Part shown: positions 1 to 13,206 of the stretch, piece by piece | How positions within the stretch are numbered: position 1 is the stretch's first letter | How the letters are laid out: the number at the start of each line of letters is the position of its first letter | Assembly: GCF_000001735.4 (NCBI RefSeq) | Contig: NC_003071.7 | Location: 9,169,151 to 9,233,150 of the forward strand | DNA length: 64,000 bases | Direction of reading: 5' to 3' | Source: Arabidopsis thaliana | Lineage: Eukaryota; Streptophyta; Magnoliopsida; Brassicales; Brassicaceae | Notes under the pieces: generated by a model | The model's input: the letters and a program-made list of their open reading frames with translations, nothing else | What the model was told of the DNA's origin: nothing | Databases searched by the model: none | Program-made: the position numbers and the translations under genes

Positions 1-547
1 CCCAAATTTTTTAACTTCTACCTCTCCTAATTAGACTTTCGATGCTATTCTTCGTTTATGTAATTCTAAAGCGAATAGTTTAGTTAGATCCTCTAAATTT
101 TTATCTTTTGAAATTAATTTTGTAACCAACTATGGAGTTGATTTTTCATAGATGTGTGGTTGACAAAAAAATAAAAGTAAATAGACTACCAATTAATGAG
201 TAATTTTTAATTAATGTGAAGTTGAAAAAGAACGTGTTGTGTGCTTCGAAAAAAAAGAGTTAATGTCTTATTATTGGCTTAAAATAATTAATGATGACAT
301 GAAAGAAAAGTTGGATAGTTCTACTTTTAAGACTAAAAATAATAAATACCATAAGTTAAATTTGGTAAAAAAATCCGTAAAAAATGTATATTTATGAACA
401 ACCTCACAGTTTACAAGCAAGTAAATCCCTCAATTCAAACTTTCTAAAAGGTAGCAATTAATGAGATTTAATTTTACAACTTTGCAACGAAGCTCGAAAC
501 TCTCTCTCTTCCTCTATATATAGAGTCATACTTTACCTAGAAAATAT
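1..547. other. AT-rich upstream region of the RBR E3 gene
   Basis: I see no coding region here. The sequence is AT-rich with several A and T runs. It ends in a pyrimidine-rich CTCTCTCTCTTCC stretch and a TATA box, so it most likely holds the promoter of the plus-strand gene that follows. Confidence 0.6.
515..522 (+). promoter_or_regulatory. TATA box of the RBR E3 gene
   Basis: TATATATA lies 26-33 bases before the first ATG (548). Plant transcription usually starts 25-35 bases past the TATA box, so the cap site would fall at or just before ATG 548. The in-frame ATG at 563, in a strong ACCATGG context, may therefore be the main start. The consequence for the protein is only five residues. Confidence 0.5.
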
Positions 548-1294
548 ATGCACCAAACAACCATGGAAAAACATGATCTAACTTTGATTTCCAAAAAACG
601 GAGGATAGATTTTGCGACAACCGGAGATATCCCAAACCTTAAAGGCGAGGGTGTTTCTATGGTCGCTGAATCTGCTTCTGCGTCAAATATTTTTGCGGAC
701 AGTCTAGTCTATAGATTGTTCTTTAAGGGTTTGGTGAGTGATGAAACAACTACCGACATGGAAGAGATTGTGAAGGCTGGATTTGGGATAGCAATTTGCG
801 ACGAGGCAAATACTTTGTTGTATAATATGAAGAAATCACTGAACGGCGATGATGTGATTAATCCCGAAGAAGTAGAGATTAAAGCACTGATCTGTGTGTT
901 AAATGTCTCAATTCAAATGGAGCTTAGAAATGTCATGATTTGCTGTGGTGACTATCAAATATTCCAAATCGTAAGTGTTATTTTTTTTTTTTGTTATTTT
1001 TTTTTTTGTCAGCAACTGATTTACTTTCTTTGTATTTGAGTAGTACAAGTTGACATAGTAATATAACGAGGTTGTGCAAAATAAAAATAACGATAACTTT
1101 TACTTAGATAACTTAAATGATTCTTACCAAAAAAAGATAACTTAAATGATATTTTTATCCTCGTATTTACAATCTCATTGGATGGTTAAATTCATTTCTT
1201 ATCTTATTAAAATATTTACAAAAAAATCCTTAATTCTTATAAAGTAGCGTTACTTTTTCTTTGATCATACAATAGTATACTTTTTATTTTATTG

Positions 1295-1331
<37 letters not shown>

Positions 1332-2359
1332 ATATTATTTGTAGTGTCACATCGTTACCATTATTTTTACTTTTTGTAATTGCATTTTGGAAAATTGGAA
1401 GTTTTGGTCCCAAACAATTGATTGTAAATGACACTAGAATATATATGCCCTCTCGCTTTAGATGGGTTATTAACTAATTTGTTGGCTTGCATCTGATTTT
1501 TCATTCCAGCTTACTGGTAGAGGGAAGCCTCAGCAGAACATTGTCCATCTGGTGGAACAAGTCCAACACCTTAGAGGGAAGCTATCTTCTACTGAAGTTG
1601 TTTTGGTTCCGCGAGCTGATGTTATTATACTTGCAATAGAGGCAATAGGAGGAGAAACTTGTTGCATTTGTCGTGAAAACACCGATGCTGATCGCATGTT
1701 CTTTACGGAGAATTGCTTTCACCGTCAATGCTTTTCTTGCGTGAATAGGCATGTGCAACGTATGCTGCTTTGCGGAATTTCACCCACATGCCTTCATTTT
1801 CCTTGCAACTCTGAGCTCACGTTTGAAAGCTGTAGCAAGGTTTTGACACCAAATCTGATTGAGTTTTGGAAACGAAAGATTGAAGAGGACTTAGTTCCGG
1901 CTGCGGACAAAATCTATTGCCCATATCGAAGATGCTCAATGTTGATGTCCAAAACCGCGCTTTCCCGTGAAACCGACCAATCCAATGTCCGGGCATGTAT
2001 CAAATGCTGTAGACTCTTCTGCATTGACTGCAAAGTACCATCGCATGCTGGTTTGTCGTGTGTTGATTACAAGAAACTTAACCCTGATCCTCTATATGAT
2101 GTCAAGCTCAAGTCTCTAGCAAACAAGAAGAAGTGGCGTCAATGTGTCCAGTGTAGCAACTTGGTTGAACTTTTTGAAGGTTGCAACCACATAACTTGCA
2201 GGTATATATATATATCGCATCCAATTAAGCCTACTTCAAATCGTATGAATACTTGTATTTCACAATGTTTTTGTGTGTGCATTGTGTAGATGTGGATTTG
2301 AGTTTTGCTACGTATGTGGGAAAGAATGGAACCAACGAGGATGCCTTTCTCCTGGTTGC

Positions 2360-2391
<32 letters not shown>

Positions 2392-2596
2392 CGATGATGA
2401 TGACGATGATGATGATGATGACGATGATGATGACGACGATGAGGATGATGAAGACGACGGCTATATTGACAGCGATGATGATGATGTTGACGGAGATGAC
2501 AATGATGATGGCTCAGAATTAGATGGGATTAACTTTGAAGATTTTGCGGTTCACCTACCCAAAGATGTCAATGAGCAGAAAGATGAGAGCAACTGA
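548..2596 (+). CDS. RING-between-RING (IBR) E3 ubiquitin ligase with N-terminal RNase H-like region and acidic tail (At2g21420)
   Basis: Exons 548-970, 1510-2201 and 2290-2596 join in frame to give 473 residues. Residues about 45-180 resemble the RNase H-like module found before the RBR unit in one plant RBR subfamily. RING1 (CCIC to C, about 192-250), the IBR Cys cluster (about 278-325) and RING2 (from C353) follow in order. RING2 keeps GCNHITC, whose Cys (about 366) is the catalytic thioester residue in the RBR family, so the enzyme is probably active. RBR ligases take ubiquitin from an E2 onto that Cys and then onto a substrate; the substrate here is unknown. The C-terminus carries 27 consecutive Asp codons and further D/E-rich sequence. 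Either ATG 548 or ATG 563 could be the start. The locus name is from memory of gene order. Confidence 0.88.
1297..1328. repeat. (AT)16 microsatellite in intron 1 of the RBR gene
   Basis: An uninterrupted AT dinucleotide run lies within the first intron. Such runs are length-polymorphic between accessions. Confidence 0.85.
2360..2440 (+). repeat. GAT/GAC trinucleotide tract encoding poly-Asp
   Basis: 27 Asp codons in a row, nearly all GAT with scattered GAC, just after the last RING2 cysteines. The mixture of GAT and GAC shows that the tract has begun to diverge but is still repeat-like at DNA level. Confidence 0.9.
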
Positions 2597-2813
2597 AGTG
2601 CTAGGAGAGGTATTAATGTGAAAGTCATGAAATGTTTTCTTTTTCAGTTTTTCTTTTGAAATTTAGATAATAAGATAAGTCATGTAATGCTAAAGACCTC
2701 TTAAGGAATTTGTAAGCCTATGGCATTGTTGTTTCGAATTCACCAAGAAATATGTTTTTGTTAATCATTTATTTACAGACTTTAAATAGCATTGCAGCAG
2801 AATAATGAAAAGC

Positions 2814-4151
<1,338 letters not shown>

Positions 4152-4561
4152 GACTTTTTAAAAAATTATGGAGAGAAGAAAACAGAGCTGAGGGATTAAA
4201 TAAAAAAATATTCGAAGACGAAATCGAAAAAATCGGACGGTTTGGAACCAATGATAATTTGACACGTGGAAATGTATGACCTGTAGTTGTGATGTTTAGT
4301 TGGCACACGCCTACGGAGTCTTCGGTAGTTAGGTAAATAACCGTTATAGGCTTTATCTAACTATGTCGACAAAACCGGTTCGGTTCAAAACAATAAATTC
4401 TGTTTTGTTAAGGTTCAAGTTCGGTCTAGTTTTGACGATACAAATACAAAACAAGGTTGTGTTCGCAGCATTCACTACTTCGGAGATTTTTCAGACAGAA
4501 TCAAAAAACAGATACAAGGAAACTTAAAAATATCAAAACTTACATTTGTTTGATTCAAGTC
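4152..4561. other. Intergenic: protease promoter and 3' flank of the RRM gene
   Basis: This region lies between the start of the protease gene and the stop of the RRM gene, both on the minus strand. It should hold the protease promoter on its left side and the RRM gene 3' UTR on its right. No coding sequence is visible. Confidence 0.5.
4263..4268. promoter_or_regulatory. G-box (CACGTG) upstream of the protease
   Basis: A palindromic CACGTG core in the context GACACGTGGA sits 112 bases before the protease ATG. The core is bound by bZIP and bHLH factors and overlaps the ABRE consensus. Function here is inferred from the motif alone. Confidence 0.4.
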
Positions 4562-7500
4562 TCAAGATTCGAACCACCTCCTGACTTGACCGGAACTCTG
4601 TTTTTGTGGGCCGGTTTTGGCTGAGCTCTGCGAGAACTTAGACCTGTATTTCTCAATCAACAGATCAAGTTTGTCCACAACTTCTGCACCACCTTGACCT
4701 TGACCTTGCTTCTTCCTCTTCCTCTGCCCATTTCTATTCTCTTCACCTCTATCCTCCCCGAACTTCCTCTTCCTTGGTTCGCTCAAATCTTTGGAAATTT
4801 TCGGATCTGGTTTCTCAGTTGTCTCTTTCTGTCTCATCAATTGGCCTTTCTTGTTTGAAGACGGTTTTTCCTGTGTGCGTATAGGTCTCTTCTTCTCTGC
4901 TGCATTATCTTTTACTGCTATATTGGATTTTGCTTCTTCTTTACTCTCTTCACGTGGTCCCTTCTTAAACCTGGCTGCATTCTCTTTCCTTGGACCAGTG
5001 TTATCCCCTTCCCTCGTTTTTCGTTTGTATTTATTGTCAGGTGCCTGTGCTTCGCCGTTCGCCTGCTGCTGATCAGATTCATTGTGTTTCTCGCGTTGCT
5101 GAAACTGCTGCTGCTTAGCTTCTCGTATCTTCAGCTTCTGGACATTATCAACAGCAAATTCTATGACAGGGCGGTGTTGAGGACCAAATGTCTCTGCAGA
5201 GATAACCAAAACGATTACCATAACATGAAAATTATTATTCTTGGACATTGCATCCTAAATCGTAAGCTAAAGTGATACATGTCTCATCCGATTGGTGAGA
5301 TAACCATAAAATCATCAAATAGCATATCATTTGGAAAAAAGTACTTGAATTTCGAAGGAAATTTAGCTTTCAGCAAGATCAATTACCAGGATTGTTGTTA
5401 AGTACTCTCAGGGCTACAAGAGCATGTTCATGCTCCGTGAACTCAACAAAGGCAACTCCACGGGAGTAGTTCTTAGTATCAACTTTACCTTTCTTCTCAT
5501 TTTGTAAGAACTTGATCTGCGTAGAAAACAAAGAAACTAGGTTCAGATAATAGAACTATGTTTGAATTGTAGCACAAAGGCGAATAGCTGACCTGTCGAA
5601 TACACGGCTTCTGCTTTGTAGCTCGTGAGGTAACAGCATCAACTAAGAGCCTGTTTAGTTGCTTTGGATTCATGGACTTGGGCAAATTATAAATCACAAG
5701 CCTTGTCCGAGATACATGGAAGTTAGGAGACTGAAGCATTTTCATCTTGTTTTCATGCAATCTGCGAGGACAATCACATGCTCACTCTTCTCTCATCCCA
5801 AAGCACTAGACAGTAACATGCATATCTGAGAAAGTAAGAAAAGTTTACCTTCGTCGCTTGTCCATATCTTCCGCAGACACACCCTCAGCAGCAGGTGTAT
5901 CATCAAGGATCTGACCTTCCTGTGGAAGTCAAAACAGGATGATATATTAGTTCGTATTTGAAAAGCAGGCAGATAATACAATTTCCCAGTATTTGTGAGG
6001 GAGAGGGAGAAGTGTGTACTTTAGCAAGATAAAGATTCCGATGGTCAACATTCTTCTCCTCTGTCTTTTTGAGTTCTATGTCCTTTGCAGCTTTCTTACC
6101 CACAGCTCTCATAACGTTTAGTTGCCTGCCTTTAAGAAGGACACCGACACCTGAGGCAGTATCGGCAGCTGAAATGGCTGCAACTGATGCATCTGCTGTT
6201 TTGAACTTGACAAAAGCAGTCCCTTCTGGCCGTCTGAGAAAGAAAACACAGGGAGAAAAAATGTAAAGCTTTGGGAGCTTGGAAATTTTTTGATGATTGA
6301 ATGAATTTCAAAGTATATAAGGATACATACTTTGTGACCTTGTGGAGAACCAGGGATAAAGATTCAACTTCCCCAAATACTGTAAACCTCTGTTTGACTT
6401 CTTCCTTAGTAACATCAAATGGGAGGTTTCTTATAAATAAAGTTCTCTCAAAATCATCATTATCCTGCGTCTCTTTAGGAGCCACCACTTTAGTTTTACC
6501 GGATTTCAAAGGTTCAGATACACCAGAAGAGTCAGCAACTGGCTTAGTTGATGAACTTTTCAGTTTACTTTTATCCGATTCCTCTGTCTCTCCCTCAGGT
6601 GTAGCAGTAGAACCTTTTGAAGAAGCAAGCAAGTTCTTAAGAACCTTTCTGGCAACATCTGCTTCATCTTCAAAGTTCATATCGGTCCCAACATCTTTGT
6701 CCAGTGCATCTGATTCAGTCAGTTTGTTACTGCCGTCCTCATCATCATCAGTATCATCTCCTGGAGGAGGGTGGCTTTCTACAGCTTCATCAACCTCCTC
6801 CAAATCAACACTACTGTTTTCACTGTCCCCATCACTTCCTTCTTTGTCACCTGCCAAGGATCGCGTCAAAAAGTATGACGATCTGTTAGGAGGAGATAAA
6901 ACAAAACTTCGGCCACTGACTGTATCTGTTTCCCTCATTTACAAGTTGAGTAAAAAAATTGTTTATAATTAACAAGTTTTTAAAAACTCCAGTGATAAAA
7001 GGAAAAACAATACGGTAACATACCATCTGCTGAAGCAGTAGTGGCATCAGCAGCACCATTGTAAATATTTTTAGGTACCGCCCAGTCTACAGCTATAGGC
7101 CTTTTACCAAACATGTGCCCATTGAACTTTTTAATTGCCTGAAAATGCAAAATTAATTAAGACAAGTGATCCGAATGGAGGATAACCAAATCAAGATACC
7201 CATGTTACTAGATCTTACATTTGCTGCATCTTTCTTACACGTGAATTTGACAAATGCAAAACCCTTAGGTAGCCTGCCAAAATATTACACCAAAATGAGG
7301 ATAATATACAATGATTTATTCATAATCAAGAAATCACTCAGACGAGTTAGAACATACCCAGTTTCAAAATTTTTAGGAATAAAAACATCCCAGACAAACC
7401 CTACTGCTGAAAAGACCACTTTAATATCACTAGGTTTAGCCTGCAAAATTCAGAAAAATCCTTGAGAAGCAACGCATTTATTAATGAAATTGTAGAGATA

Positions 7501-9915
7501 ACAAAAAAAAATTCGAGTTTTAAGAACCTGGAAAGGAAGATTTCGGATAATAAGTTTCCACTTCTGAGCCTTTGAACCCTGCCTCCAAATAAAATACCAA
7601 TAAATTAGGAACTGATTCACATGCTAATCGGTTAACTTCCCAATAGAGCTACAGTGGTGAAAAGTAAATGATGTTCACCTCCCCACCAAGCTGACGAGCC
7701 CAAATGAGATTTCCCTTTACTTCTGTTTGATGTAATTTTGCAACAGCGGCACAAGCAGATTTGACACTCGTAAAGAGAACAGCTGATGCTTCTGCCCTGC
7801 ATCCGTCTTGGGTAAGACCTGAAAAAGTAATAGTTCTTTTGCTTAATAAATGCATCATGAGCACAAAGTCTGGCATGCTCTTATAAGAAAACCAAATAAG
7901 TTTATAGCTACATGCCCACAGTAATTATTAACAAGAGAATAGAATGTCTTGCAAACTTTCTTCAAATACTAAAAAGGGTATGTGCACACAGGATTTATGA
8001 CGTGCTATATATAACAAATAGACGTAGTTAAGTGAAGATATAAAGTAACAAGATAGAATTAAGCCACAAGATAAAGGACCGGGAGGCAACCAGCATCAAA
8101 AGAAAACTAATTAATGGAAAACATGAGCAGGAGATGCATTCCAACAGCGATATTTTAAAAATCAACCCCATAAACCTCGACTAGAGGAAGAAAGGTGTTT
8201 ATACTTATCTTACGAACTTGTTATAGCTAATATAATCTAATAATCAACAGATATTCATGTCCCAATAGTGTTCATTGAGACTAGCCATTTTGTGCACTGA
8301 CGATTTCGTATGCATAGATCACACAGCTTTGAAGGAAAATTTGACAGTGAACTCAGATTTTAACATCATTTACGAAATAAAAACCTTGTAGCTGATAAAT
8401 ATAACTAATAAACTTAGTTAGGGTATGCAAACAGGCCTTTGCCTCCATTTTCTTTACAAGATTCTTACCATTTTGTTGGAGCTCTTCTTTGGGTAGGGGA
8501 TATCTGACAGAGCACACAGTGCCAATCTCTTTGACTCGACTATGGACTACCTCTGCCATCTCAGCATTAGCAAGCCCACCAAATATTACAGTTCTTGCAA
8601 CTCTTCACCCATTTAAAAAAGTAAACATATATAAACAAGAAAAACAAGAACAACAAATCTTTCTAATTACATGCTTAATCTCAACAAAGGCAATAATAAA
8701 TTCATTGAGGATATATATATCTAGACAAAAATCAGCACATTATTATAAAAATCATACCTTTGCTTATCTGAACATGTTTCTTTATCAGGTAAATCAACAT
8801 GAAGCTTTGTTGGTCTTTTGCGCTCAATTGGCTTCTCTACTTGTTTGCGCTCAACTGGCTTCTCTACTTGTTTGCGCTCAACTGGCTTCTCTACTTGTTT
8901 GCGCTCAAATGGCTTCTCTACTTGTTTGAGCTCAATTGGCTTCTCTGCTTTTTTGCGCTCAACTGGCTTCTCTACTTGTTTGCGCTCAATTGGTTTCTCT
9001 ACTTTTTTGCGCTCAACTGGCTTCTCTAATTTTTTCTCGGGTGGAGATACTGATGCAAATACAAATTTAATGATAAACTAGAACCTAACAAACTAACTTA
9101 GACTCAAAACCAAATGTAGGCAAGCTTATACCTTTCTCGTCTGTCTCAGGGATTGAAGTGTCCTTGTCACTCTGTCCCTGGGAATTATCAGGTACAGAGA
9201 TCCCTGATTCGGAAAAAGTAAGAAAAATAGAAATGTTAGACAAGAAAAATTAATGTCAAAGGATAGGTGAATGCTGAGATAACAATAGGTGAATACCAAC
9301 CTTCAGCTGCTTTTGTTCGACGCTCTTGAAGAGAAGGTCGATGTGCAGCCTGTTTAACAGTAATCCTACGGCCCCCAACAGTAGAACCGTTCTTCAACTC
9401 AATGGCACGATTAACATCTTCTTGTAAAGCACTAAAAGGAAGAAATTTGGGATTGTAAGAACCAATATCATCACTTTTCCCAGTAAGAAGATAGTTTTCA
9501 ACAAGTGATTAGCTTACAATTTAACAAACGCAAAGCCGCGGTGTTCATCAGACCCTGCAAAATCAAACAAAGATCATCATTAGCTCCTGATAAGCATGAT
9601 TATAACTTAAAAACTTCAATTTGTAGTGACATCAAATTCTCACCTTTATTTGTGACCAGAAAGCAACGCCTGACTGGGCCAACTTCACTAAAGGCTTCTT
9701 CAAGCTGAAACCATTTGAAGATTACACCAATAAGATTCAAAAATGTCATCGATTTACAGCTCTCCAATCCAAACACCGAATTTTCGATTCAAAAGGATCA
9801 ACAAAGGTACCTGTGCGTTGGTGATGGAATAAGGCAAGCCAGAGACGCAAACAGTGGCGGCAGCGTGTGGAGATTTCTCTTCTCCATCTTTCCTCTCTCT
9901 CTTGTTTTTCCCCAT
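4562..9915 (-). CDS. Nucleolar-type multi-RRM RNA-binding protein, RBM28/Nop4-like (At2g21440)
   Basis: Eighteen exons on the minus strand join in frame to 1,003 residues: 9915-9811, 9704-9644, 9554-9518, 9431-9301, 9203-9132, 9049-8758, 8602-8469, 7818-7679, 7578-7528, 7440-7358, 7273-7219, 7138-7024, 6850-6331, 6233-6020, 5919-5849, 5761-5593, 5516-5387 and 5193-4562. Five RNP2-like strands mark RRM units: CVSGLPY (about 23), VIFGGL (about 237), LIIRNLPF (about 332), LFIRNLPF (about 560) and LVIYNLP (about 714). A Lys/Glu-rich repeat linker lies between RRM1 and RRM2, an acidic linker before RRM4, and a basic KKRK-rich C-terminus suits nucleolar targeting. The relatives, yeast Nop4 and human RBM28, work in large-subunit rRNA processing; that role is inferred here. 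Two telo-boxes upstream agree with ribosome-biogenesis control. Confidence 0.9.
8810..9035 (-). repeat. 27-bp coding minisatellite (9-residue Lys/Glu repeat) in the RRM gene
   Basis: About eight tandem copies of a 27-base unit lie within exon 6. On the coding strand each unit encodes a variant of VEKPVERKQ. The unit length is a multiple of three, so copy-number change keeps the frame. Variation between copies is mostly single-base (V/I/F, K/Q, R/L). Confidence 0.92.
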
Positions 9916-9952
9916 TGATACCTTAAGACTGACTCAACCGAGAGATTACGAT

Positions 9953-9960
9953 TAGGGTTT
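9953..9960 (-). promoter_or_regulatory. Telo-box (AAACCCTA) upstream of the RRM gene
   Basis: AAACCCTA on the minus strand lies about 40 bases before the ATG. A second copy is at 10034-10041. In Arabidopsis this motif is enriched in promoters of ribosomal and ribosome-biogenesis genes. Confidence 0.5.
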
Positions 9961-10033
9961 TTCACAATCTTATTTTTTGAGTTGCAGAGAGATAGAGGAA
10001 GAGCTGAGCTCAAGATGATGTGAAGAAGAAATC

Positions 10034-10041
10034 TAGGGTTT
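10034..10041 (-). promoter_or_regulatory. Second telo-box upstream of the RRM gene
   Basis: This is another AAACCCTA on the minus strand, about 120 bases before the ATG. The pair makes chance occurrence less likely. Confidence 0.45.
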
Positions 10042-10471
10042 ATCTATTAAATCACTAAACCCATGTTAACCGACTAATCCAGATAAAATTACTCCGAATC
10101 GAATGGTACGATTTGGGTCGGTTCAATTTTTCGGTTTAGTTTATTTATTTTACTATTCTTTTTTGGCATTAGTGATCGGTTTTATTTTACTGTATTTTTA
10201 TAAACTCAACAAAAGTGTATATAATTGAAAATTCAAATGAATATAAACTCAAAATTTTTACTAGAAAAGTGTTTCAGATTCAAAAGAAAACAACCAATAG
10301 AAACCGGAATCTCGTTGAACCATCAAACGAGATTCAATTTCAATTCGGTTCATCTCTTAAACCCAAATGTCTACAAAATATAAAAACTTAAAAAAGTATG
10401 AAAATATTATGTTATCATCTAATTGACCAAACGAAATATCCGGTTTAAACCGGTTATAATCGGTTATCAAA
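10042..10471. other. Intergenic: distal RRM-gene promoter and 3' flank of CHR34
   Basis: AT-rich sequence with several copies of the CGGTT word typical of plant intergenic DNA. No open reading frame or RNA gene is recognisable. Confidence 0.4.
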
Positions 10472-13206
10472 TCAGTTTACCTTTGTGTATAAACACTTGA
10501 TATCTTCCTTCATCTTGGTCGTTTCAAGAAACGCATCACCGGAGTGATCAGCATCAATGGCTCTAAACCCAAAATCCTCTCTTCCTGATCCAACATTCCA
10601 CTCGAACCACATCTTCGACATCATCTCTTTACGCGTACATGTTTCGTAGTTCTCTTCCTCTGGTGAATCCGCAGCTACGAGCTTGTACGCATATACTTTC
10701 CTCTTCTGTCCTGGTCTATAAGCTCGAGCCACGGCTTGCTGAGTCACTGATGGGTTCAGATGAACATCAAGAATCAGAACCCGTGATGCACCCACTAGTG
10801 ATATTCCTTCCCCACAAGCTTTGATCGATCCGAAAAACACTTTAGCCTCTAGTGAATTGTTGAATCTCTCCATTGACCATTCTCTCTGTTCATTGCTTGA
10901 ATCACCTGTGATTGTGAACATCTCTTTCCCTAAACGCCAACCTTTCATTGAGCTCATGAGTCTCTCGAGAGTCTTTATTGGAACAATGTATTGGCTAAAC
11001 ACCAAGAGCTTCTCTCCTGTTGATTCACACAGAGCTAAGAGGTTGAGGAAGAATTTCATCTTCACCCCATCTCTCACATTGATCTTTTTCAGCATCTTGT
11101 CCAGCTTCATAACTGTTGTATTGTTATCAGAAAAACCCTTTTCCCCGTTGGAAGGGTTTTCCTCCAAGAAAGATTTGAGCTTTGGGTGTATATACAAAGC
11201 AGCACCAAGAGAGATCTGCTTGAACAGTTCCATTTTCCTCAGACCTTTTACTTCATCTCTCTGAATTGAGCTCAGGTTGAGCATGACAGTGAACTCACTA
11301 AGCCCCGGAAGCAAGCCGCTAAAATCTGCTTTGTGATAATGCAAGATATTACGGGTCATTTCGCGTAGATCCTTTATCAAGCTGGCTTTGGCAGAAAAGT
11401 TTGTACTCCTCTGTAATGTAAGCTCTACTGCAGCAAAGAAAGTCCCCTCGATACTACTACTACTCTGGTTCACCTGTTTTCCTCTTGGTATCTCTGCCTT
11501 GCTCATGATACGAGAAACAATCTCCCGAGTTCCAGGGCGCTTCAAGAACTTGGGACGAACAAGATCCAAAATGTTAAACACTTCTTCAACGTTGTTTTGG
11601 AACAAGGTACCTGTGAGAACCACCTTTCGACGAGTCTTGACACGAGCAAGCGAACTAAGCATGTAGGTCTCCTTATTCCTTGAGGTATGACCCTCATCAA
11701 GTATAAGCAACGTTGGCTTCTCAAGCAATATCAGCTTACAATCTTCTGAAGCTGCCTCAAAGTTATCATCGCAGATGATCCTCGTAAACTGTTGGTAACC
11801 AAGAAACAGAATGCTTCTCTCCTTGATCCATTGCCCCAAAACCTTCAGTTGCTGCTTCCGTGATTCTGCTTTCACGCTGTAGAAATCAAGCAGGGGAATC
11901 TTCTCAACTTCCCACAAAGTAAACTCTCTCTTCCATGACTCTATGATCCCCTTTGGTAGCACAACCAATGGTCTAGCCTGCGGATCCATAGCCATGAAAC
12001 TCTGCAGAAAGCTGATGAGCAGAAATGTCTTGCCTGATCCCGGAGCATGAGCTAATATGCATCCACCTGGCTCATCTGCTGCAAGGTTGTTACATAAAAA
12101 TCTAAATCCTTCAGTCTGGTGAGGCCTCATCTCCTGATCATGCCATGGGTGAATGAACATTTTTTCTCCCAAAATGTTTGTATGAGAAGACTGGATTCCT
12201 GAGAAATCCCTGCTCGTTTCCCCATTTTCTTTTTCACGCATATAAGTTCTCCTCGATCTCTTTTGCTACACCAGGAAAGAAAGTAGATTGAACTTCTGAA
12301 TATTTGTAACAAAATCAATATATTTCAGACACAGTTATCAGTGATCACTAACCTTGTTGAACACAACCTCAATCATGCTCTCAATTGGTTTCTTGATAAG
12401 TCCACAAACACGACACACTTCTCCAATATCGTCCTTGCAAATGAAGGAATGGTCACAGTCTTCGATTTGTTTGTGATCATTACTTTGTGAATCCTCCACC
12501 GTTACCTAGCCATGAACATAGGCAAAGATCAGCGGAAAACGCTGGACAGAGAAGCAGACACCGTACCTGCTCCAGAACTCGAATCTATATGCAAATTAGA
12601 GGTGGTCTTCTATTCACTGAAAATGCTTACCTTAATTGATTCTTGAGCAAAAGCCATCTTCCTCCAAAGTTCTTCTTCTTCTTCTGCATCCACATATAGA
12701 CTTTGATTGTCAATATCAGTAGAATTCCTCGATGAATCCTCCTCGTCATAACCTTGTGGACTCGAGTCAGATCCTGAGCTATCTCCATTCTTCACAACAA
12801 TCACTTCCTTGAGCTTCTTCAGCCTTTTTTCTAGAGGCTGAAAAATGCAAAACGAGATCATAAAGATTTAAACTTGGCAACAAAAGATGAAACCATATAA
12901 TAAACAAACATTAATTTGAGTAACTGATTCTTGAGGCAACTCGTCATCTGAATCGATGATAAGATTATGAGAAGACTTGGCTCGTTTGTTGTCTTGTCTA
13001 GCTTCGATATCTTCCAATGAGATGGAACCATTCAAATATTCCTGTCTCAGCTTACAAAGTCTCTTTACATCATCAGCAAGACGTCCGTATAAACCATCTT
13101 CAAGCCCATCAAGGAGATTCGGTAGACAGAATGGGTCAGGACGCTTGGCAAGTTCTTCTTGAGTAATGCTCCTGCTACGTGACCTTAAATTCCAAGCTGT
13201 GAACAT
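10472..13206 (-). CDS. CHR34: SNF2-family chromatin remodelling ATPase of the DRD1/CLASSY group (At2g21450)
   Basis: Exons 13206-12910, 12837-12631, 12505-12353 and 12265-10472 give 816 residues. An acidic, Ser-rich N-terminal third is followed by a small Cys cluster (CRVCG, about 195) and a two-lobed SNF2 motor. Motif I is APGSGKT (about 293-299), motif II is DEGH (about 410) as is usual in this subfamily, motif III is LTGT, and the C-terminal lobe has the ARAYRPGQKRKVYAYKL block. DRD1 and CLASSY relatives work in RNA-directed DNA methylation; whether CHR34 does is not known from sequence. The start is uncertain. ATG 13206 (or 13209) lies on what is a splice acceptor in the neighbouring duplicate, and a separate first exon at 13635-13590 would also fit. 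Confidence 0.85.

Noticed and set aside
5084..5275. Plus-strand frame over the last exon of the RRM gene
   Set aside because: It is antisense to a coding exon that joins in frame to 17 others.
8489..9081. Plus-strand open frames rich in repeated [13 protein letters not shown] or [12 protein letters not shown] sequence
   Set aside because: They are antisense shadows of the 27-bp coding minisatellite in the minus-strand RRM gene.
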